Positions 1 to 9,658 of a stretch of DNA of 64,000 nucleotides are shown piece after piece. Source of the stretch: Paracoccus indicus. Lineage in GTDB: Bacteria; Pseudomonadota; Alphaproteobacteria; Rhodobacterales; Rhodobacteraceae. A program made the translations under genes and the position numbers. A model generated the notes under the pieces. It was not told the DNA's origin. It saw only the letters and a list, made by a program, of their open reading frames with translations, and made no database searches. The stretch covers positions 176,960-240,959 of the forward strand of contig NZ_PYWA01000007.1 of assembly GCF_003056335.1 (NCBI RefSeq), read 5' to 3'. The stretch's first letter is position 1. Each line of letters opens with the position of its first letter.

Positions 1-189
1 CTGCGCGACGATGGCCGCCAGATCATGAAACCCGTCGCGCCCGCGCGCTGCGAACAGCAGCTGGAAGGCGATCGCCATCAGCAGCAGCGCCAGCACCATC
101 AGCGGCCAGCGCAGCTTCAGCCTTGCACTGCCCCATGCGATGAAACCCGACCCCGTCAGGCAGAGGCCCGCGATGATCCAGGGGTTCAT
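1..189 (-). CDS. Partial small membrane protein of the dcw cluster (N-terminal 63 codons)
   Basis: Only the start of this gene lies in the window; it runs off the left edge on the minus strand. It opens at ATG 189, and the last bases of the DUF2484 gene overlap that start as ATGA, so the two are probably translationally coupled. The visible 63 residues hold two hydrophobic stretches (about residues 4-20 and 29-50) separated by a short basic turn, then a polar tail. It lies downstream of murC and DUF2484, where many Rhodobacteraceae carry murB or small membrane genes. I do not recognise the family and assign no function. Confidence 0.55.
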   Translation of the reverse strand, partial: MNPWIIAGLCLTGSGFIAWGSARLKLRWPLMVLALLLMAIAFQLLFAARGRDGFHDLAAIVAQ

Positions 190-473
190 GGGTGCTGCCT
201 GCCGTCGATCACGGGGGGCACCACGGCACGGCGACGGCCAAAGGGACGCACGATCAGTGCTAACAAGCCAAGCGCAAAGCTTGCCACGCCGATCCCCGGC
301 CCCCAGAGCAGCGTCAGCCATCCGAGGCTGGGCACCCCAAGGGCGATCAGCACGACGGTCGCGGGGGACCGGATACGGTCCGGCAGAAGCGGAACAAGAC
401 AGGCGGCAAGCAGCCACAATCCGGTGACCGTTAAGGCCATCACCGGATATGAGGGCAGCTGGATGCCCGTCAT
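186..473 (-). CDS. DUF2484 family small membrane protein
   Basis: A 95-residue protein with about three hydrophobic helices and a short basic C-terminal tail. It sits directly behind murC and overlaps the murC stop by ATGA, so it is in the division and cell-wall operon. DUF2484 proteins are found between murC and murB in Rhodobacteraceae, and size, position and composition all fit. The family has no established function. A role in envelope synthesis is inference from the operon only. ATG 473 is preferred because of the coupled overlap. Confidence 0.7.
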   Translation of the reverse strand: MTGIQLPSYPVMALTVTGLWLLAACLVPLLPDRIRSPATVVLIALGVPSLGWLTLLWGPGIGVASFALGLLALIVRPFGRRRAVVPPVIDGRQHP

Positions 474-1891
474 GCGGCCTGACCCTGCAAACGGCCCGGA
501 AGGTTGTTGGCCCAGCCCGAGATGGTCCCTGCCCCAAGGCAGACCACCATATCGCCCGGCCGCGCCTGTTCGCGAACCAGCCGTTCCAGGTCGTCCTCAG
601 ACAGAATGGCGCGGGCGTGGCGGTGGCCGTGGGCGATCAGGCCGGCGACCAGATCGTCGCGGCCCGCGCCGGGGATCGGCTCTTCGCCCGCGGCATAGAC
701 GTCGGCGATGGCCACGACATCGGCCTCGTTGAAGCAGGTGCAGAAGTCGTCGAACAGCGTCGACAGGCGGGAATAGCGATGCGGCTGGTGGACCGCGATC
801 ACCCGCCCCGTCGTCGCCTGACGGGCGGCCTTCAGCACGGCGGCAATCTCGACCGGGTGGTGACCGTAGTCGTCGATGATGGTCACGCCGTCGATCTCGC
901 CCACGCGGGTGAAGCGGCGACCGACACCGCCGAACTTGGCCAGCGCCTCTCGGATCTCGGATTTCTTGATGCCCAGGTGACGCGCGACGGCGACAGCGGC
1001 CAGGCAGTTCGAGACGTTGTGGTCGCCCGGCATCGGCAGGGTGCAATCCTCGATCAGGGGGATGTCGTCGCCCGTCGCCTCGCCCTGCAGCGCGATGTCG
1101 AAATGGGCGATGCCCTTCTCATAGCGCAGGTTGACCGCGCGGACATCCGCCTGCGCGTTGAAGCCGAAGGTCACGACACGGCGGTCGGTCAGCTTTCCGA
1201 CCAGGGACTGAACCTCGGGGTGGTCGGTGCAGCAGACGGCCAGACCGTAGAACGGGATGCCGGATGCAAAGTTGTAGAACCCTTGGCGCAGCGCGTCGAA
1301 GCTGCCCCAATGCTCCATATGCTCGGGGTCGATATTGGTGATGATGGCAATATCGGCAGGCAGGCGGTTGAAGCTGCCGTCGCTCTCGTCGGCCTCGACC
1401 ACCATCCATTCACCGGCACCGGCCCGCGCGTTCGACCCATAGGCATGGATCACGCCGCCATTGATGACGGTCGGATCGACGCCGCCCGCATCCAGCAGCG
1501 TGGCGACCATTGTCGTGGTGGTCGTCTTGCCGTGGGTGCCGGCGATGGCGATGTTCGATTTCATGCGCATCAGCTCGGCCAACATCTCGGCGCGGCGGAC
1601 GATGGGCAGGCCGCGACGACGCGCCTCCTCCAGTTCCGGATTGCCCTTCTTGATCGCGGTCGAAACGACGATGACGCCCGCCCCTTCCACGTTCTCGGCC
1701 CGCTGGCCCTCGAAGACCTGCGCGCCCAGGCTGACCAGCCGATCGGTGATCTTCGAGGTCTTCAGGTCGCTGCCCTGCACGCGATAGCCGAGGGTCAGCA
1801 GCACTTCGGCAATGCCGGACATGCCGATGCCGCCGATGCCGACAAAATGGATGGGGCCAAGTTCTCCGGGCAGTTTCGTCGCCGCATTCAT
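470..1891 (-). CDS. murC: UDP-N-acetylmuramate--L-alanine ligase (MurC)
   Basis: Cytoplasmic ATP-dependent ligase that adds L-alanine to UDP-MurNAc, the first amino acid of the peptidoglycan stem peptide. The 473-residue length is normal. The N-terminal domain has the glycine-rich nucleotide motif GIGGIGMSG near residue 18. The central domain carries the Mur ligase P-loop GTHGKTTTT near residue 120 and the DESDGSF segment. The C-terminal domain has the DDYGHHP and HQPHRYSR motifs typical of MurC. Its ATG overlaps the murG stop, and its stop overlaps the next ATG, so it is inside a tightly coupled operon read from ftsW. Confidence 0.97.
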   Translation of the reverse strand: MNAATKLPGELGPIHFVGIGGIGMSGIAEVLLTLGYRVQGSDLKTSKITDRLVSLGAQVFEGQRAENVEGAGVIVVSTAIKKGNPELEEARRRGLPIVRRAEMLAELMRMKSNIAIAGTHGKTTTTTMVATLLDAGGVDPTVINGGVIHAYGSNARAGAGEWMVVEADESDGSFNRLPADIAIITNIDPEHMEHWGSFDALRQGFYNFASGIPFYGLAVCCTDHPEVQSLVGKLTDRRVVTFGFNAQADVRAVNLRYEKGIAHFDIALQGEATGDDIPLIEDCTLPMPGDHNVSNCLAAVAVARHLGIKKSEIREALAKFGGVGRRFTRVGEIDGVTIIDDYGHHPVEIAAVLKAARQATTGRVIAVHQPHRYSRLSTLFDDFCTCFNEADVVAIADVYAAGEEPIPGAGRDDLVAGLIAHGHRHARAILSEDDLERLVREQARPGDMVVCLGAGTISGWANNLPGRLQGQAA

Positions 1892-2973
1892 CGCACAATC
1901 TCCGTGACGAGGTCGTAAAGGCGCCGCGCCGCATCGGGACGGGCAAGGGACAGCGCAGCCTGGGCCATGGCCGTGGCCTGCGCGGGATCATTCAGGATCG
2001 CGCGGATGTCGCGCGTGAGGCTTTCGGCGTCAAGGACCGATTCCGGATGGACCAGCGCCGCCCCGCTTTCGGCCAAAGCCTGCGCATTGGCGGTCTGGTG
2101 GTCGCCCGTCGCCGCCGCAAAAGGGATCAGGATCGAGGGTCGCCCGATGACCGTGATATCGGCCAGCGAGGATGCGCCCGAGCGGCTGATGACCAGCTGC
2201 GCCTGCGCCAGACGTTCGGGAACATCGGTGAAGAAGGGCTGAACATTCGCCCGGATGCCCGCATCGGCATAGGTGGCGGTGACGCGCTCGGCGTCCTCGG
2301 CGCGGGCCTGATGGCTGACGATCAGGCGGGCGCGCATGTCGTCAGGCAGCGCGGCCAGCGCGGCAGGCACCAGATCGGACAGCACGCGGGCCCCCTGGCT
2401 GCCGCCGATCACCAGCAGGTGCAGATCCCCCTGCCCCGGCGCGACATAGGGCGCAGCGGCATGATCCAGCACCGCGGCGCGGACCGGGTTGCCGACATGC
2501 AGCCCGCTGATGCCCTGAGGCAGATCGGTCGGCCAGATGCCGCAGGCGACACGATGCACGCGGCTGGCGAACAGCCGGTTCACGCGTCCCATGACGCCGT
2601 TCTGTTCGTGGATCATCCGCGGCAGGCCAAGCGACCATGCCGCCGACAGCGCGGGGATGGTCGGATAGCCGCCAAAGCCCACCACCACGTCGGGACGGTC
2701 ACGACGAAACGCCCGCCGCGCGGCCAGCACGCCGGATGCGATCTTGAAGGGCGCCGCCAGCTTGCCCGCGACACCGCCGCGCGCGGTGGTGGCCGAGCGC
2801 ACCACCTGACGCTCGACCGCGTCGGGAAAGCCGCCCGCATAGCGCGCGCCGCGTTCGTCGGTGGACAGACGGACCCGCCAGCCATTGGCCAGCAGCATCT
2901 CGGCCAGGGATTGGGCGGGGAACATATGGCCGCCGGTCCCACCGGCAGCGATCAGGGCAAGGGGTTCGGACAT
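1888..2973 (-). CDS. murG: UDP-GlcNAc:lipid I N-acetylglucosaminyltransferase (MurG)
   Basis: Peripheral inner-membrane GT-B glycosyltransferase that converts lipid I to lipid II. The 361-residue length matches the family. The N-terminal glycine loop [10 protein letters not shown] (near residue 11) and the second domain loop GGSQGA (near residue 190) form the lipid I and UDP-GlcNAc sites. The segment [11 protein letters not shown] and the later [10 protein letters not shown] are characteristic of MurG. It overlaps ftsW upstream and murC downstream by a few bases, as is usual in dcw clusters. Confidence 0.97.
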   Translation of the reverse strand: MSEPLALIAAGGTGGHMFPAQSLAEMLLANGWRVRLSTDERGARYAGGFPDAVERQVVRSATTARGGVAGKLAAPFKIASGVLAARRAFRRDRPDVVVGFGGYPTIPALSAAWSLGLPRMIHEQNGVMGRVNRLFASRVHRVACGIWPTDLPQGISGLHVGNPVRAAVLDHAAAPYVAPGQGDLHLLVIGGSQGARVLSDLVPAALAALPDDMRARLIVSHQARAEDAERVTATYADAGIRANVQPFFTDVPERLAQAQLVISRSGASSLADITVIGRPSILIPFAAATGDHQTANAQALAESGAALVHPESVLDAESLTRDIRAILNDPAQATAMAQAALSLARPDAARRLYDLVTEIVR

Positions 2974-4136
2974 CAGCGGCCTCGGCGCAGGATTTCGGCG
3001 ATCTCGCCCTGGGGGCGGGTGCGGGTCAGGGCCAGCAGCATCCCCGCCGCGATCCCCGAGGCGATCACCGAGGAACCGCCATAGCTGACGAAAGGCAGGG
3101 TCATGCCCTTGGCGGGCAGCAGCCGGACGGCCACGCCCATGTTAATCAGCGCCTGAACGCCAAAGGCGCAGGCCAGACCCGTGCCGGCAATGCGGACGAA
3201 GGGGTCACGCTCCTTCAGCAGGCGCAGCAGCGACCGCACGACGATGGTCATGTAGAGCAGGATCACGGTCAGCACCATGATCAGCCCGTATTCCTCGGCC
3301 GCGACGGCAATGATGAAGTCGGTATGGGCATCGGGCAGCGACCATTTCACCGTCCCCTCGCCCACGCCGACGCCGAAGAAGCCGCCCTCCTGAATGGCGT
3401 TCGTGGCATAGCCGATCTGGGTGCGCGGATCGATGTCGGGCGACAGGAAGCCGTTGATGCGTCGGGCGAAGTGTTCGGATGCACCATAGGCGAAGAAGCC
3501 CCCCGTGACCGCCATGCCCAAGACCCCCAGCAGCAGAACCATGGGTGCCCCGGCCACGAAATACATCACCAGCCAGGAAAACAGCACCAGCGAGGCCTGA
3601 CCGAAGTCCGGTTGCAGCGCCAGCAGGATCACCACCGTCGCCGCCGCGATGAAGGAGTAGAGCTTGCCTGGCGGGCCGCCGATCTCCATCGAGGCGGCCA
3701 TGAACCAGGCGCAGATCGCGATGAAGCCGGGTTTCAGGAATTCGGACGGCTGGATCGAGACGAACCCGAGGCTGAGCCAACGGGTGGCCCCCTTGCCGAA
3801 ATCCGTCCCGATGAAGGGCAGCAGGATGATGCAGGCGAAGGCCGCCGCGAAGCCCAGCACCCCGATGCGCCTGATCTGGCGCGGCGACATCATGGAGATC
3901 ACCAGCATCACGACCAGCGCCATGCCGCCGAAGACCGCCTGGCGCTGCACATAGTAGAAGCGCGGCAGGTTGTTCTTTTCAGCCAACGGCACCGAGGCTG
4001 CCAGCCCCAGCAAAAGCCCGATCGCGAACAGCGACAGCACGCAGAACAGCGCCCATTTGTCGACCGTCCGCCACCACCGTGGAAGAATGGGATCACCCGC
4101 CCGTGCGGGCGTCGTGCCAAAAACCATGTCGGTCAT
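2973..4136 (-). CDS. ftsW: Septal peptidoglycan glycosyltransferase FtsW (SEDS family)
   Basis: Polytopic SEDS-family membrane enzyme that polymerises lipid II at the division septum with its cognate class B PBP. The protein shows roughly ten hydrophobic helices and the family signatures [23 protein letters not shown] and, near the C terminus, [10 protein letters not shown]. The long open frame starts at 4193, but ATG 4136 gives the usual short cytoplasmic N terminus before the first helix (about 387 residues), so I prefer it. It is the first gene of the visible operon; its stop touches the murG start. Confidence 0.95.
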   Translation of the reverse strand: MTDMVFGTTPARAGDPILPRWWRTVDKWALFCVLSLFAIGLLLGLAASVPLAEKNNLPRFYYVQRQAVFGGMALVVMLVISMMSPRQIRRIGVLGFAAAFACIILLPFIGTDFGKGATRWLSLGFVSIQPSEFLKPGFIAICAWFMAASMEIGGPPGKLYSFIAAATVVILLALQPDFGQASLVLFSWLVMYFVAGAPMVLLLGVLGMAVTGGFFAYGASEHFARRINGFLSPDIDPRTQIGYATNAIQEGGFFGVGVGEGTVKWSLPDAHTDFIIAVAAEEYGLIMVLTVILLYMTIVVRSLLRLLKERDPFVRIAGTGLACAFGVQALINMGVAVRLLPAKGMTLPFVSYGGSSVIASGIAAGMLLALTRTRPQGEIAEILRRGR

Positions 4137-4252
4137 GGGAATACCGCCGTCACTGCCTCTAGTCCTGTCCGGTTTTCCCGGATCTGCGGGCAAGGATAGC
4201 GCGATTGCGGGGTGCGCGCTACTGTAGATTGTGCGGGCGCGGGATCGTGATG

Positions 4253-5116
4253 TCAGCGCATGCCGTGGCTGCGGTCATAGCTGCCGGGACGCGAAGGCGC
4301 CCACCCTTCGGGCGGTTGAACGGGGGCGAAGACCTGCACGACCAGCGGATGGCATTGGGCGGCATCCGAGGAATGCTCACCTCCGCAATCGCCGCCCGGA
4401 CAGGCCGAGAGCGCGCCCAGCAGATCGGTCTCGGCCATGAACTCCAGATAGTCGCCGGGACGGACGGGGCTGGCCTTCATGAAGTACTGCCCGGTGTCGC
4501 GGGTGAAGCCGGTGCACATGAAGACGTTCAGCACGTCATGGACGTGTGCCTCGGCCTGATCCAGCGTCATGCTACGCGCCTCGGCCAAGGCCCGCGTCAG
4601 GTTCGAATGGCAGCAGTGGTGATACTGCCCGCCCTGGGACAGCAGGTTGTGGGTATAGGGGTCGCAGCGCGTCCCGATCACGTCATGGACGCTGCCGCCG
4701 AATTCGTCGAAGCCGTACCAATCCAGCGTATCCTCGGTGATGGTGGCAAGCGGGCGCAGGTCCGGCAGGTTCGACCACAGCCGGTCGCCCGTCGACAGAT
4801 GCGTCCCGTGCAGCGCCCGCGTCTTGCCCGAGTAGAACCGCGCCGAGAGATCTGCCGTACAGAGGTTCAGATCCCCCACCTGCGGGCCATCGACGCTGAG
4901 GATGCGGAAGAAATGCCCGGCGGTAACCTCGAAACAGGCGGCCTGGCGTGGTGGGACGGTGATCTGTTCCGTCTGGACCCAGCCCTGCCGCGCGGCGCGA
5001 TAGGCCGCCAGATCGGGCTGCGGCAGGCTGTCCACCGGATAGCAGATGACGGGCGCCACGCCGCGGCGCTGATCGGCATCGGTCGGCGGGATATGTTCGG
5101 GACGTGCGGGTTTCAT
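4253..5116 (-). CDS. DUF1989 (urea carboxylase-associated) family protein
   Basis: About 287 residues. Conserved features of the DUF1989 domain are visible: a CFEVTAGHFFRI segment, the GDLNLC motif, a Cys/His-rich QYHHCCHSN stretch around residue 167, and DVLNVFMCTG. The His and Cys residues suggest a metal or redox-sensitive site (inference). In other genomes some DUF1989 genes flank urea carboxylase or urea/amide transporter genes, but none is present here, so the substrate is unknown. The frame can also open at TTG 5125, overlapping the ccdA-like stop; ATG 5116 is given. It is probably cotranscribed with the upstream ccdA-like gene (2 bp gap). Confidence 0.8.
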   Translation of the reverse strand: MKPARPEHIPPTDADQRRGVAPVICYPVDSLPQPDLAAYRAARQGWVQTEQITVPPRQAACFEVTAGHFFRILSVDGPQVGDLNLCTADLSARFYSGKTRALHGTHLSTGDRLWSNLPDLRPLATITEDTLDWYGFDEFGGSVHDVIGTRCDPYTHNLLSQGGQYHHCCHSNLTRALAEARSMTLDQAEAHVHDVLNVFMCTGFTRDTGQYFMKASPVRPGDYLEFMAETDLLGALSACPGGDCGGEHSSDAAQCHPLVVQVFAPVQPPEGWAPSRPGSYDRSHGMR

Positions 5117-5117
5117 C

Positions 5118-5861
5118 TCAGCCAAGCGTCGCCAGCGCGGGGAAGGCCTCGAGCAGCCAGAAGCTGAAGGCTGAGAATGCGCCCGTCAGCAGCATGACGC
5201 CGACTACGACCAGAAGGCCACCCATGATCCGCTCGATCGTCTTCAGATAGGGCTTGATGCGGTTCATCACGCCGATGGCGCGGTTGATGAAGACCGCCGC
5301 CAGCAGGAAGGGAATGCCAAGGCCCAAGGCATAGACCGCCAGCAACGCCGTGCCGCGCGACAGCTCGCCCCCCGTGGCGGCAAGCGACAGGATCATCCCC
5401 AGCTGCGGACCGATGCAGGGCGTCCAGCCGAAGGCGAAGGCCAGCCCAAGTGCATAGGCACCAAGCGCCCCACCATCCTGCTTGCCAGCGTTCATACGTG
5501 CCTCCTGATCCAGCAAGGGGATGCGGAAGACATGCAGGAAATGCAGGCCCATCACGATCACCATGACACCTGCGATCCGCGCCAGAAGGTCCTGATATTG
5601 CAGGAAGGCCCGCCCGAAGGCCGATGCCGCGAAGCCCATGATCAGAAAGACCGTCGACAGGCCCAGAACGAAGAACAGCGCAGGCAGGACGGCGCTGCGT
5701 TCGCGCGTCTTCAGCCCGTTGACCCCCACCCCGGTCATATAGGCCAGATAGGGCGGCACGATCGGCAGCACGCAGGGCGACAGGAACGACAGGATCCCCG
5801 CCAGCAACGCGACGAAGGCGGCTGGCAGGAAGGCGGCAGAGGCGAGTTCGATTCCCAACAT
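5118..5861 (-). CDS. ccdA: CcdA-type cytochrome c biogenesis / thiol-disulfide membrane protein
   Basis: DsbD-domain membrane protein that passes reducing equivalents from cytoplasmic thioredoxin across the inner membrane, usually to keep apocytochrome c or periplasmic thioredoxins reduced. Six hydrophobic helices are visible. The two redox cysteines lie in the family motifs SFLSPCVLPIVPPY (near residue 30) and FGWTPCIGPQLG (near residue 147). ATG 5861 is chosen over the upstream in-frame start because the hydrophobic N terminus follows it at once. The cytochrome maturation genes ccmABCDG lie about 12 kb away in this window and are plausible functional partners. Confidence 0.9.
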   Translation of the reverse strand: MLGIELASAAFLPAAFVALLAGILSFLSPCVLPIVPPYLAYMTGVGVNGLKTRERSAVLPALFFVLGLSTVFLIMGFAASAFGRAFLQYQDLLARIAGVMVIVMGLHFLHVFRIPLLDQEARMNAGKQDGGALGAYALGLAFAFGWTPCIGPQLGMILSLAATGGELSRGTALLAVYALGLGIPFLLAAVFINRAIGVMNRIKPYLKTIERIMGGLLVVVGVMLLTGAFSAFSFWLLEAFPALATLG

Positions 5862-5954
5862 GTCCCGCACCTTAGCGGTCGCCGCGCAGAAGGACAGAGG
5901 GCATCGCGTCACGGCTTCGTGGGATCACCCCGCCCGCCCGGAAAGCCTGGGCAT

Positions 5955-5987
5955 GAAAAAGGGGCGCGGCATCGCTGCCACGCCCCC
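5955..5987 (-). terminator. Rho-independent terminator of rne
   Basis: Read on the minus strand, a GC-rich stem (GGGGCGTGGC pairing with GCCGCGCCCC around a 6-base loop) is followed by five T residues. It lies 20 bp past the rne stop. Confidence 0.85.
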
Positions 5988-6007
5988 GTTTTCGATCTGC
6001 GCGGTCC

Positions 6008-8383
6008 TTAGCGACCCGACCACCAGCCGCGGCGCTTGCGCGGGGCTTCCTCGCTTGCGGGCTCGGTCTGATTGGCGGCGACGGGCGCTGCCTCGGGGGC
6101 AGATGCGGTTTCGACCAGTGCTTCAGCCACAGCCTCGGCGGGGACCGCCTCGGGTGCGGGGGGCTGTGCCTGAACGGCTTCGGCCGTTTCCACCGCAGCG
6201 GCTTCTGCCGGGGCAGATTCCGCCGGGGCGGCTTCGGTCGGGAAGCCAGCGGCGCGACCATCGTCGGCATCGGCCGTCAGGTCGACGACCTCGGGCAGCG
6301 CCTCGGTTTCGACCGGCTTTCGCGAACGGGACCGCGAACGCGACCGGCGACGACCCGAGGATGCGGGTTCTGCCTCGACCTCCGGTGCTTCGGCTTCCGG
6401 CGCTTCGGCTTCGCCTGCATCAGCAACAGGCGCTTCGGCCTCGGCCTCGGAAGCGCCGTTTTCAGCATTGTCGCACTCGGGGCGGTCGCCGATCTTGCGG
6501 CGACGACGACGACGGCGGCGGCGGCGGCCACCCTCGCCCTCATCCTCCGACGCGGTCTCCTCGGGCTTCTCGGCCTTGGTGGGCTGGGCTGCCGGGGGAT
6601 GAGCAACCTCCGAGACCGGGACGATCTCGGCCTCGGGGGCTTCGACCTCTTCGTGGTCGATGCTGGCCATCAGGTCTGCGTTCACGCCAAGCGGCACATG
6701 CGAGGGCTCGGGAACCGCGCGGGTGGCGGTCTTGAACTTCTCGATCGCGAAATCGGGCGAGGTCAGCGCCGGATCGGCCTCGACCCGCACGGACATGCCG
6801 TAGCGTGCCTCGATACCTGCCACATGTTCGCGCTTCTGGTTCATCAGGAAGTTTGCGACCGCGATCGGCGCCTTGACCAGAACCTCGCGCGAGCGTTTGC
6901 GCGTGCCCTCTTCCTCGATGGCGCGCAGGATGGTCAGCGCAAGGCTGTCGTCGCTGCGGATCAGGCCGGTGCCGTGGCAATGGGCGCAAGGCTGGGTGGT
7001 GCTTTCCAGCATCCCCGGACGCAGGCGCTGGCGCGACATCTCCATCAGGCCGAAGCCCGAGATGCGGCCGACCTGGATGCGGGCGCGGTCGGACTTCAGC
7101 TTGTCCTTCATCCGCTTCTCGACGGCGGCGTTGTTCTTGCGCTCGTCCATGTCGATGAAGTCGATGACGATCAGACCGGCCAGATCGCGCAGGCGCAGCT
7201 GGCGGGCGACCTCGTCGGCGGCCTCGAGATTGGTCTTGACGGCCGTGTCTTCGATCGAGCCTTCCTTGGTGGCCCGACCCGAGTTCACGTCGATGGCGAC
7301 CAGCGCCTCGGTCACGCCGATGACGATGTAGCCGCCCGACTTCAGCTGCACGACCGGGTTGAACATCCCCGACAGATAGCTTTCGACCTGGAAGCGGGCA
7401 AACAGCGGCATCTGGTCGGTGTAGTGCTTCACGCTGTCGGCATGCGACGGCATGATCATGTTCATGAAGTCCTTGGCGACCTGATAACCACGCTCGCCCT
7501 CGACCAGCACCTCGTCGATCTCGGCGCTGTAGAGGTCGCGGATGTTGCGCTTGATGATGTCGCCTTCCTCATAGATCGCGGCGGGTGCCACGGACTTGAA
7601 GGTCAGGTCGCGGATCTGCTGCCACAGGCGCAGCAGGTATTCGTAATCACGGTGGATCTCGGTCCGGGTGCGCTGGCTGCCGGCGGTGCGGATGATCAGG
7701 CCCGCGCCCTGCGGCACGTCCAGATCGGCCGCGATGTCCTTCAGCTTCTTGCGGTCGGCGGCATTGGTGATCTTGCGGCTGATGCCGCCGCCACGCGCCG
7801 TGTTCGGCATCAGGACGCAATAACGCCCCGGCAGCGACAGATAGGTCGTCAGCGCGGCGCCCTTGTTGCCGCGTTCCTCCTTGACCACCTGCACCAGCAT
7901 GATCTGGCGGACCTTGACCACTTCCTGGATCTTGTAGCGGCGGGCGCGGGGCTTGCGGGGGGCGCGGACCTCCTCGGTCACGTCCTCCTCGGCGACGGAT
8001 TCGATGCCGTCGTCGCCCTCCTCCTCGGAGGTTGCGTCGTCATCCTGGGATGCCGACCGCGTCTTGCGGGGGGCTTCTTCGGGCTCGTCGTCGGCCGGGT
8101 CGTTTTCCTCGGCCAAAAGGGCGTCGCGATCGGCCGCAGGGATCTGGTAATAATCGGGATGAATTTCCGCGAAGGCCAGGAAACCGTGGCGGTTTCCGCC
8201 GTAATCCACGAAGGCCGCCTGCAGCGAAGGCTCGACCCGCGTCACCTTTGCCAGGTAGATGTTACCCGACAGCTGACGCTTGTTGACGGTCTCGAAATCG
8301 AATTCCTCAACCTTGGTTCCATCCACCACGACCACCCGAGTTTCCTCGGCGTGGGTCGCGTCTATGAGCATCTTGTTTGCCAT
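6008..8383 (-). CDS. rne: Ribonuclease E
   Basis: Essential single-strand-specific endoribonuclease and degradosome scaffold (about 791 residues). The N-terminal catalytic half has an S1 domain that is split by an acidic and basic insertion (roughly residues 85-160). The metal-binding aspartates are in AIDVNSGR and VIDFIDMD, and the zinc-link pair is in CAHCHGTG. The C-terminal third is low-complexity: Glu/Ala/Pro-rich, with Arg-rich RRRRRRRRRRK and SRSRSRSRK blocks that normally bind RNA and partners. ATG 8383 begins the conserved MANKMLIDA N terminus; the open frame upstream of it is not conserved coding. A terminator follows the stop. Confidence 0.97.
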   Translation of the reverse strand: MANKMLIDATHAEETRVVVVDGTKVEEFDFETVNKRQLSGNIYLAKVTRVEPSLQAAFVDYGGNRHGFLAFAEIHPDYYQIPAADRDALLAEENDPADDEPEEAPRKTRSASQDDDATSEEEGDDGIESVAEEDVTEEVRAPRKPRARRYKIQEVVKVRQIMLVQVVKEERGNKGAALTTYLSLPGRYCVLMPNTARGGGISRKITNAADRKKLKDIAADLDVPQGAGLIIRTAGSQRTRTEIHRDYEYLLRLWQQIRDLTFKSVAPAAIYEEGDIIKRNIRDLYSAEIDEVLVEGERGYQVAKDFMNMIMPSHADSVKHYTDQMPLFARFQVESYLSGMFNPVVQLKSGGYIVIGVTEALVAIDVNSGRATKEGSIEDTAVKTNLEAADEVARQLRLRDLAGLIVIDFIDMDERKNNAAVEKRMKDKLKSDRARIQVGRISGFGLMEMSRQRLRPGMLESTTQPCAHCHGTGLIRSDDSLALTILRAIEEEGTRKRSREVLVKAPIAVANFLMNQKREHVAGIEARYGMSVRVEADPALTSPDFAIEKFKTATRAVPEPSHVPLGVNADLMASIDHEEVEAPEAEIVPVSEVAHPPAAQPTKAEKPEETASEDEGEGGRRRRRRRRRRKIGDRPECDNAENGASEAEAEAPVADAGEAEAPEAEAPEVEAEPASSGRRRSRSRSRSRKPVETEALPEVVDLTADADDGRAAGFPTEAAPAESAPAEAAAVETAEAVQAQPPAPEAVPAEAVAEALVETASAPEAAPVAANQTEPASEEAPRKRRGWWSGR

Positions 8384-8851
8384 TGATATGTCTTTCGCGC
8401 AGGCGCCTGACGGGCGGTGCCAGTGGCATCCCCGGAATGCGGCTGCGGTGTGATGAGGACACGGGGGCGTCTTCGGCAACGGCGTTCGGACCGGCGCGGC
8501 CAGCGGCCCGCCCATCCTGAAATCTGCCGTCCAAAGCGCGCGTCATCGCGTCTGTTCCTTCGAAAGACCCGGTGCTTGTCAGGCCGACCGGGCCACTGTG
8601 TTCATCACCCCCGTGCGCGATTGGCGCGACCGGAGGGCGGGTTTTCCGCGGGGTACATGGCTGTTCCGTCATCTTGATCGGATCCAGAGGTGCCCCGCTG
8701 CGAAACTGTCGGTGCCTGGCAACCCCTGGTTGAGGCCGCATTGCACATGGCCCCACCATAGAGGCTGAGGCAGGGAAAATTCAATGCGGAAAACGCGATA
8801 CCCCGCCCTAAGGCGATTTCCGGCCCGGCGCGGGGATGCTAATCTGGCACC
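8384..8851. other. Divergent intergenic region upstream of rne and the SRAP gene
   Basis: There are 468 bases without a convincing gene. Open frames here are short GC-rich shadows. The rne side is long enough for the extended leader that mediates RNase E autoregulation in other bacteria, but I see no individual element I can name. The promoter for the SRAP gene should lie in its last 100 bases. Confidence 0.4.
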
Positions 8852-9562
8852 ATGTGCAACCTTTTCTCGAACACCACCGCGGTTGAGGCGATGCGCCGCG
8901 TCTTTGCCGTCGCCCCGGAAAACGATCACCTGGGCAATGCCCCGCCGCAATCGGCCATCTTCCCCAAGGGCGATGCCGCCATCGTCCGCATGGACCCGGA
9001 CGGCCAGCGGCGGTTGGATTACAGCCACTGGGGCTTCGTCCTGCCACAGACGTCGACGCGAACGGGCAAGCCGATACAACCTAAGGCTGTAAACAATGCC
9101 CGCGACGACAAGCTGCGCGTGTCGCCCTTCTGGCGGTCGGCCTTTCGCCACCGTCGGTGCCTGATCCCCGCCACCAGCTTCTGCGAGATGACGGGGCGCA
9201 ACCCCGCGACCCATGTCTGGTTCGGCGTCACCGGCCCTCAGGACCGTACGCCCTTCGCGCTGGCGGGCATCTGGCAGGATTACGACGGTCCCTATGGCAA
9301 CGACCGGCGGGCTTTGCTGACCAGCTCGATGATCACGACGCGGCCAAATGCGCTGGTCGCGCCCGTGCATCCCGACCGCATGCCCGTCATCCTGCACCCG
9401 CGCGATCACGACCAATGGCTGCAGGGTACCGATGATGAGGCCTTCGAGCTGCTCGAGCCCTATCCCGCCGATCGGATGGTCATCCATCAGCAGGGCATCG
9501 GCCTGACACATGACGGCGATCCGCCGGGGGCCGTCGATGACCCGCAGCTGCCGCTGATCTGA
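8852..9562 (+). CDS. SOS response-associated peptidase (SRAP, YedK/HMCES family)
   Basis: SRAP proteins crosslink to abasic sites in single-stranded DNA through Cys2 and so protect replication forks. The protein begins MCN, leaving Cys2 exposed as the nucleophile after Met removal. Other family features are the NARDD segment (usually NARxE), CLIPATSFCEM (usually PAxGFYEW-like) and the HPDRMPVIL motif with its catalytic His. The 236-residue length is normal. The usual Glu of NARSE and Trp of EW are altered, a mild divergence. ATG 8852 is fixed by the need for Cys at position 2. Confidence 0.92.
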   Translation: MCNLFSNTTAVEAMRRVFAVAPENDHLGNAPPQSAIFPKGDAAIVRMDPDGQRRLDYSHWGFVLPQTSTRTGKPIQPKAVNNARDDKLRVSPFWRSAFRHRRCLIPATSFCEMTGRNPATHVWFGVTGPQDRTPFALAGIWQDYDGPYGNDRRALLTSSMITTRPNALVAPVHPDRMPVILHPRDHDQWLQGTDDEAFELLEPYPADRMVIHQQGIGLTHDGDPPGAVDDPQLPLI

Positions 9563-9658
9563 CGCAACGGGGCGTCACGCAGACTTAACGCCCCGTTCAC
9601 GTCTTTGTCGCACCCTGATCCTAGAAGCACCCGTGACGGGACAGCATCGGAGGTCGGG

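Noticed and set aside
449..1918. Long plus-strand open frame opposite murC
   Set aside because: murC on the other strand has all family motifs; the plus frame is a high-GC shadow, as are the long frames opposite rne (6599-8386), secD and lon.
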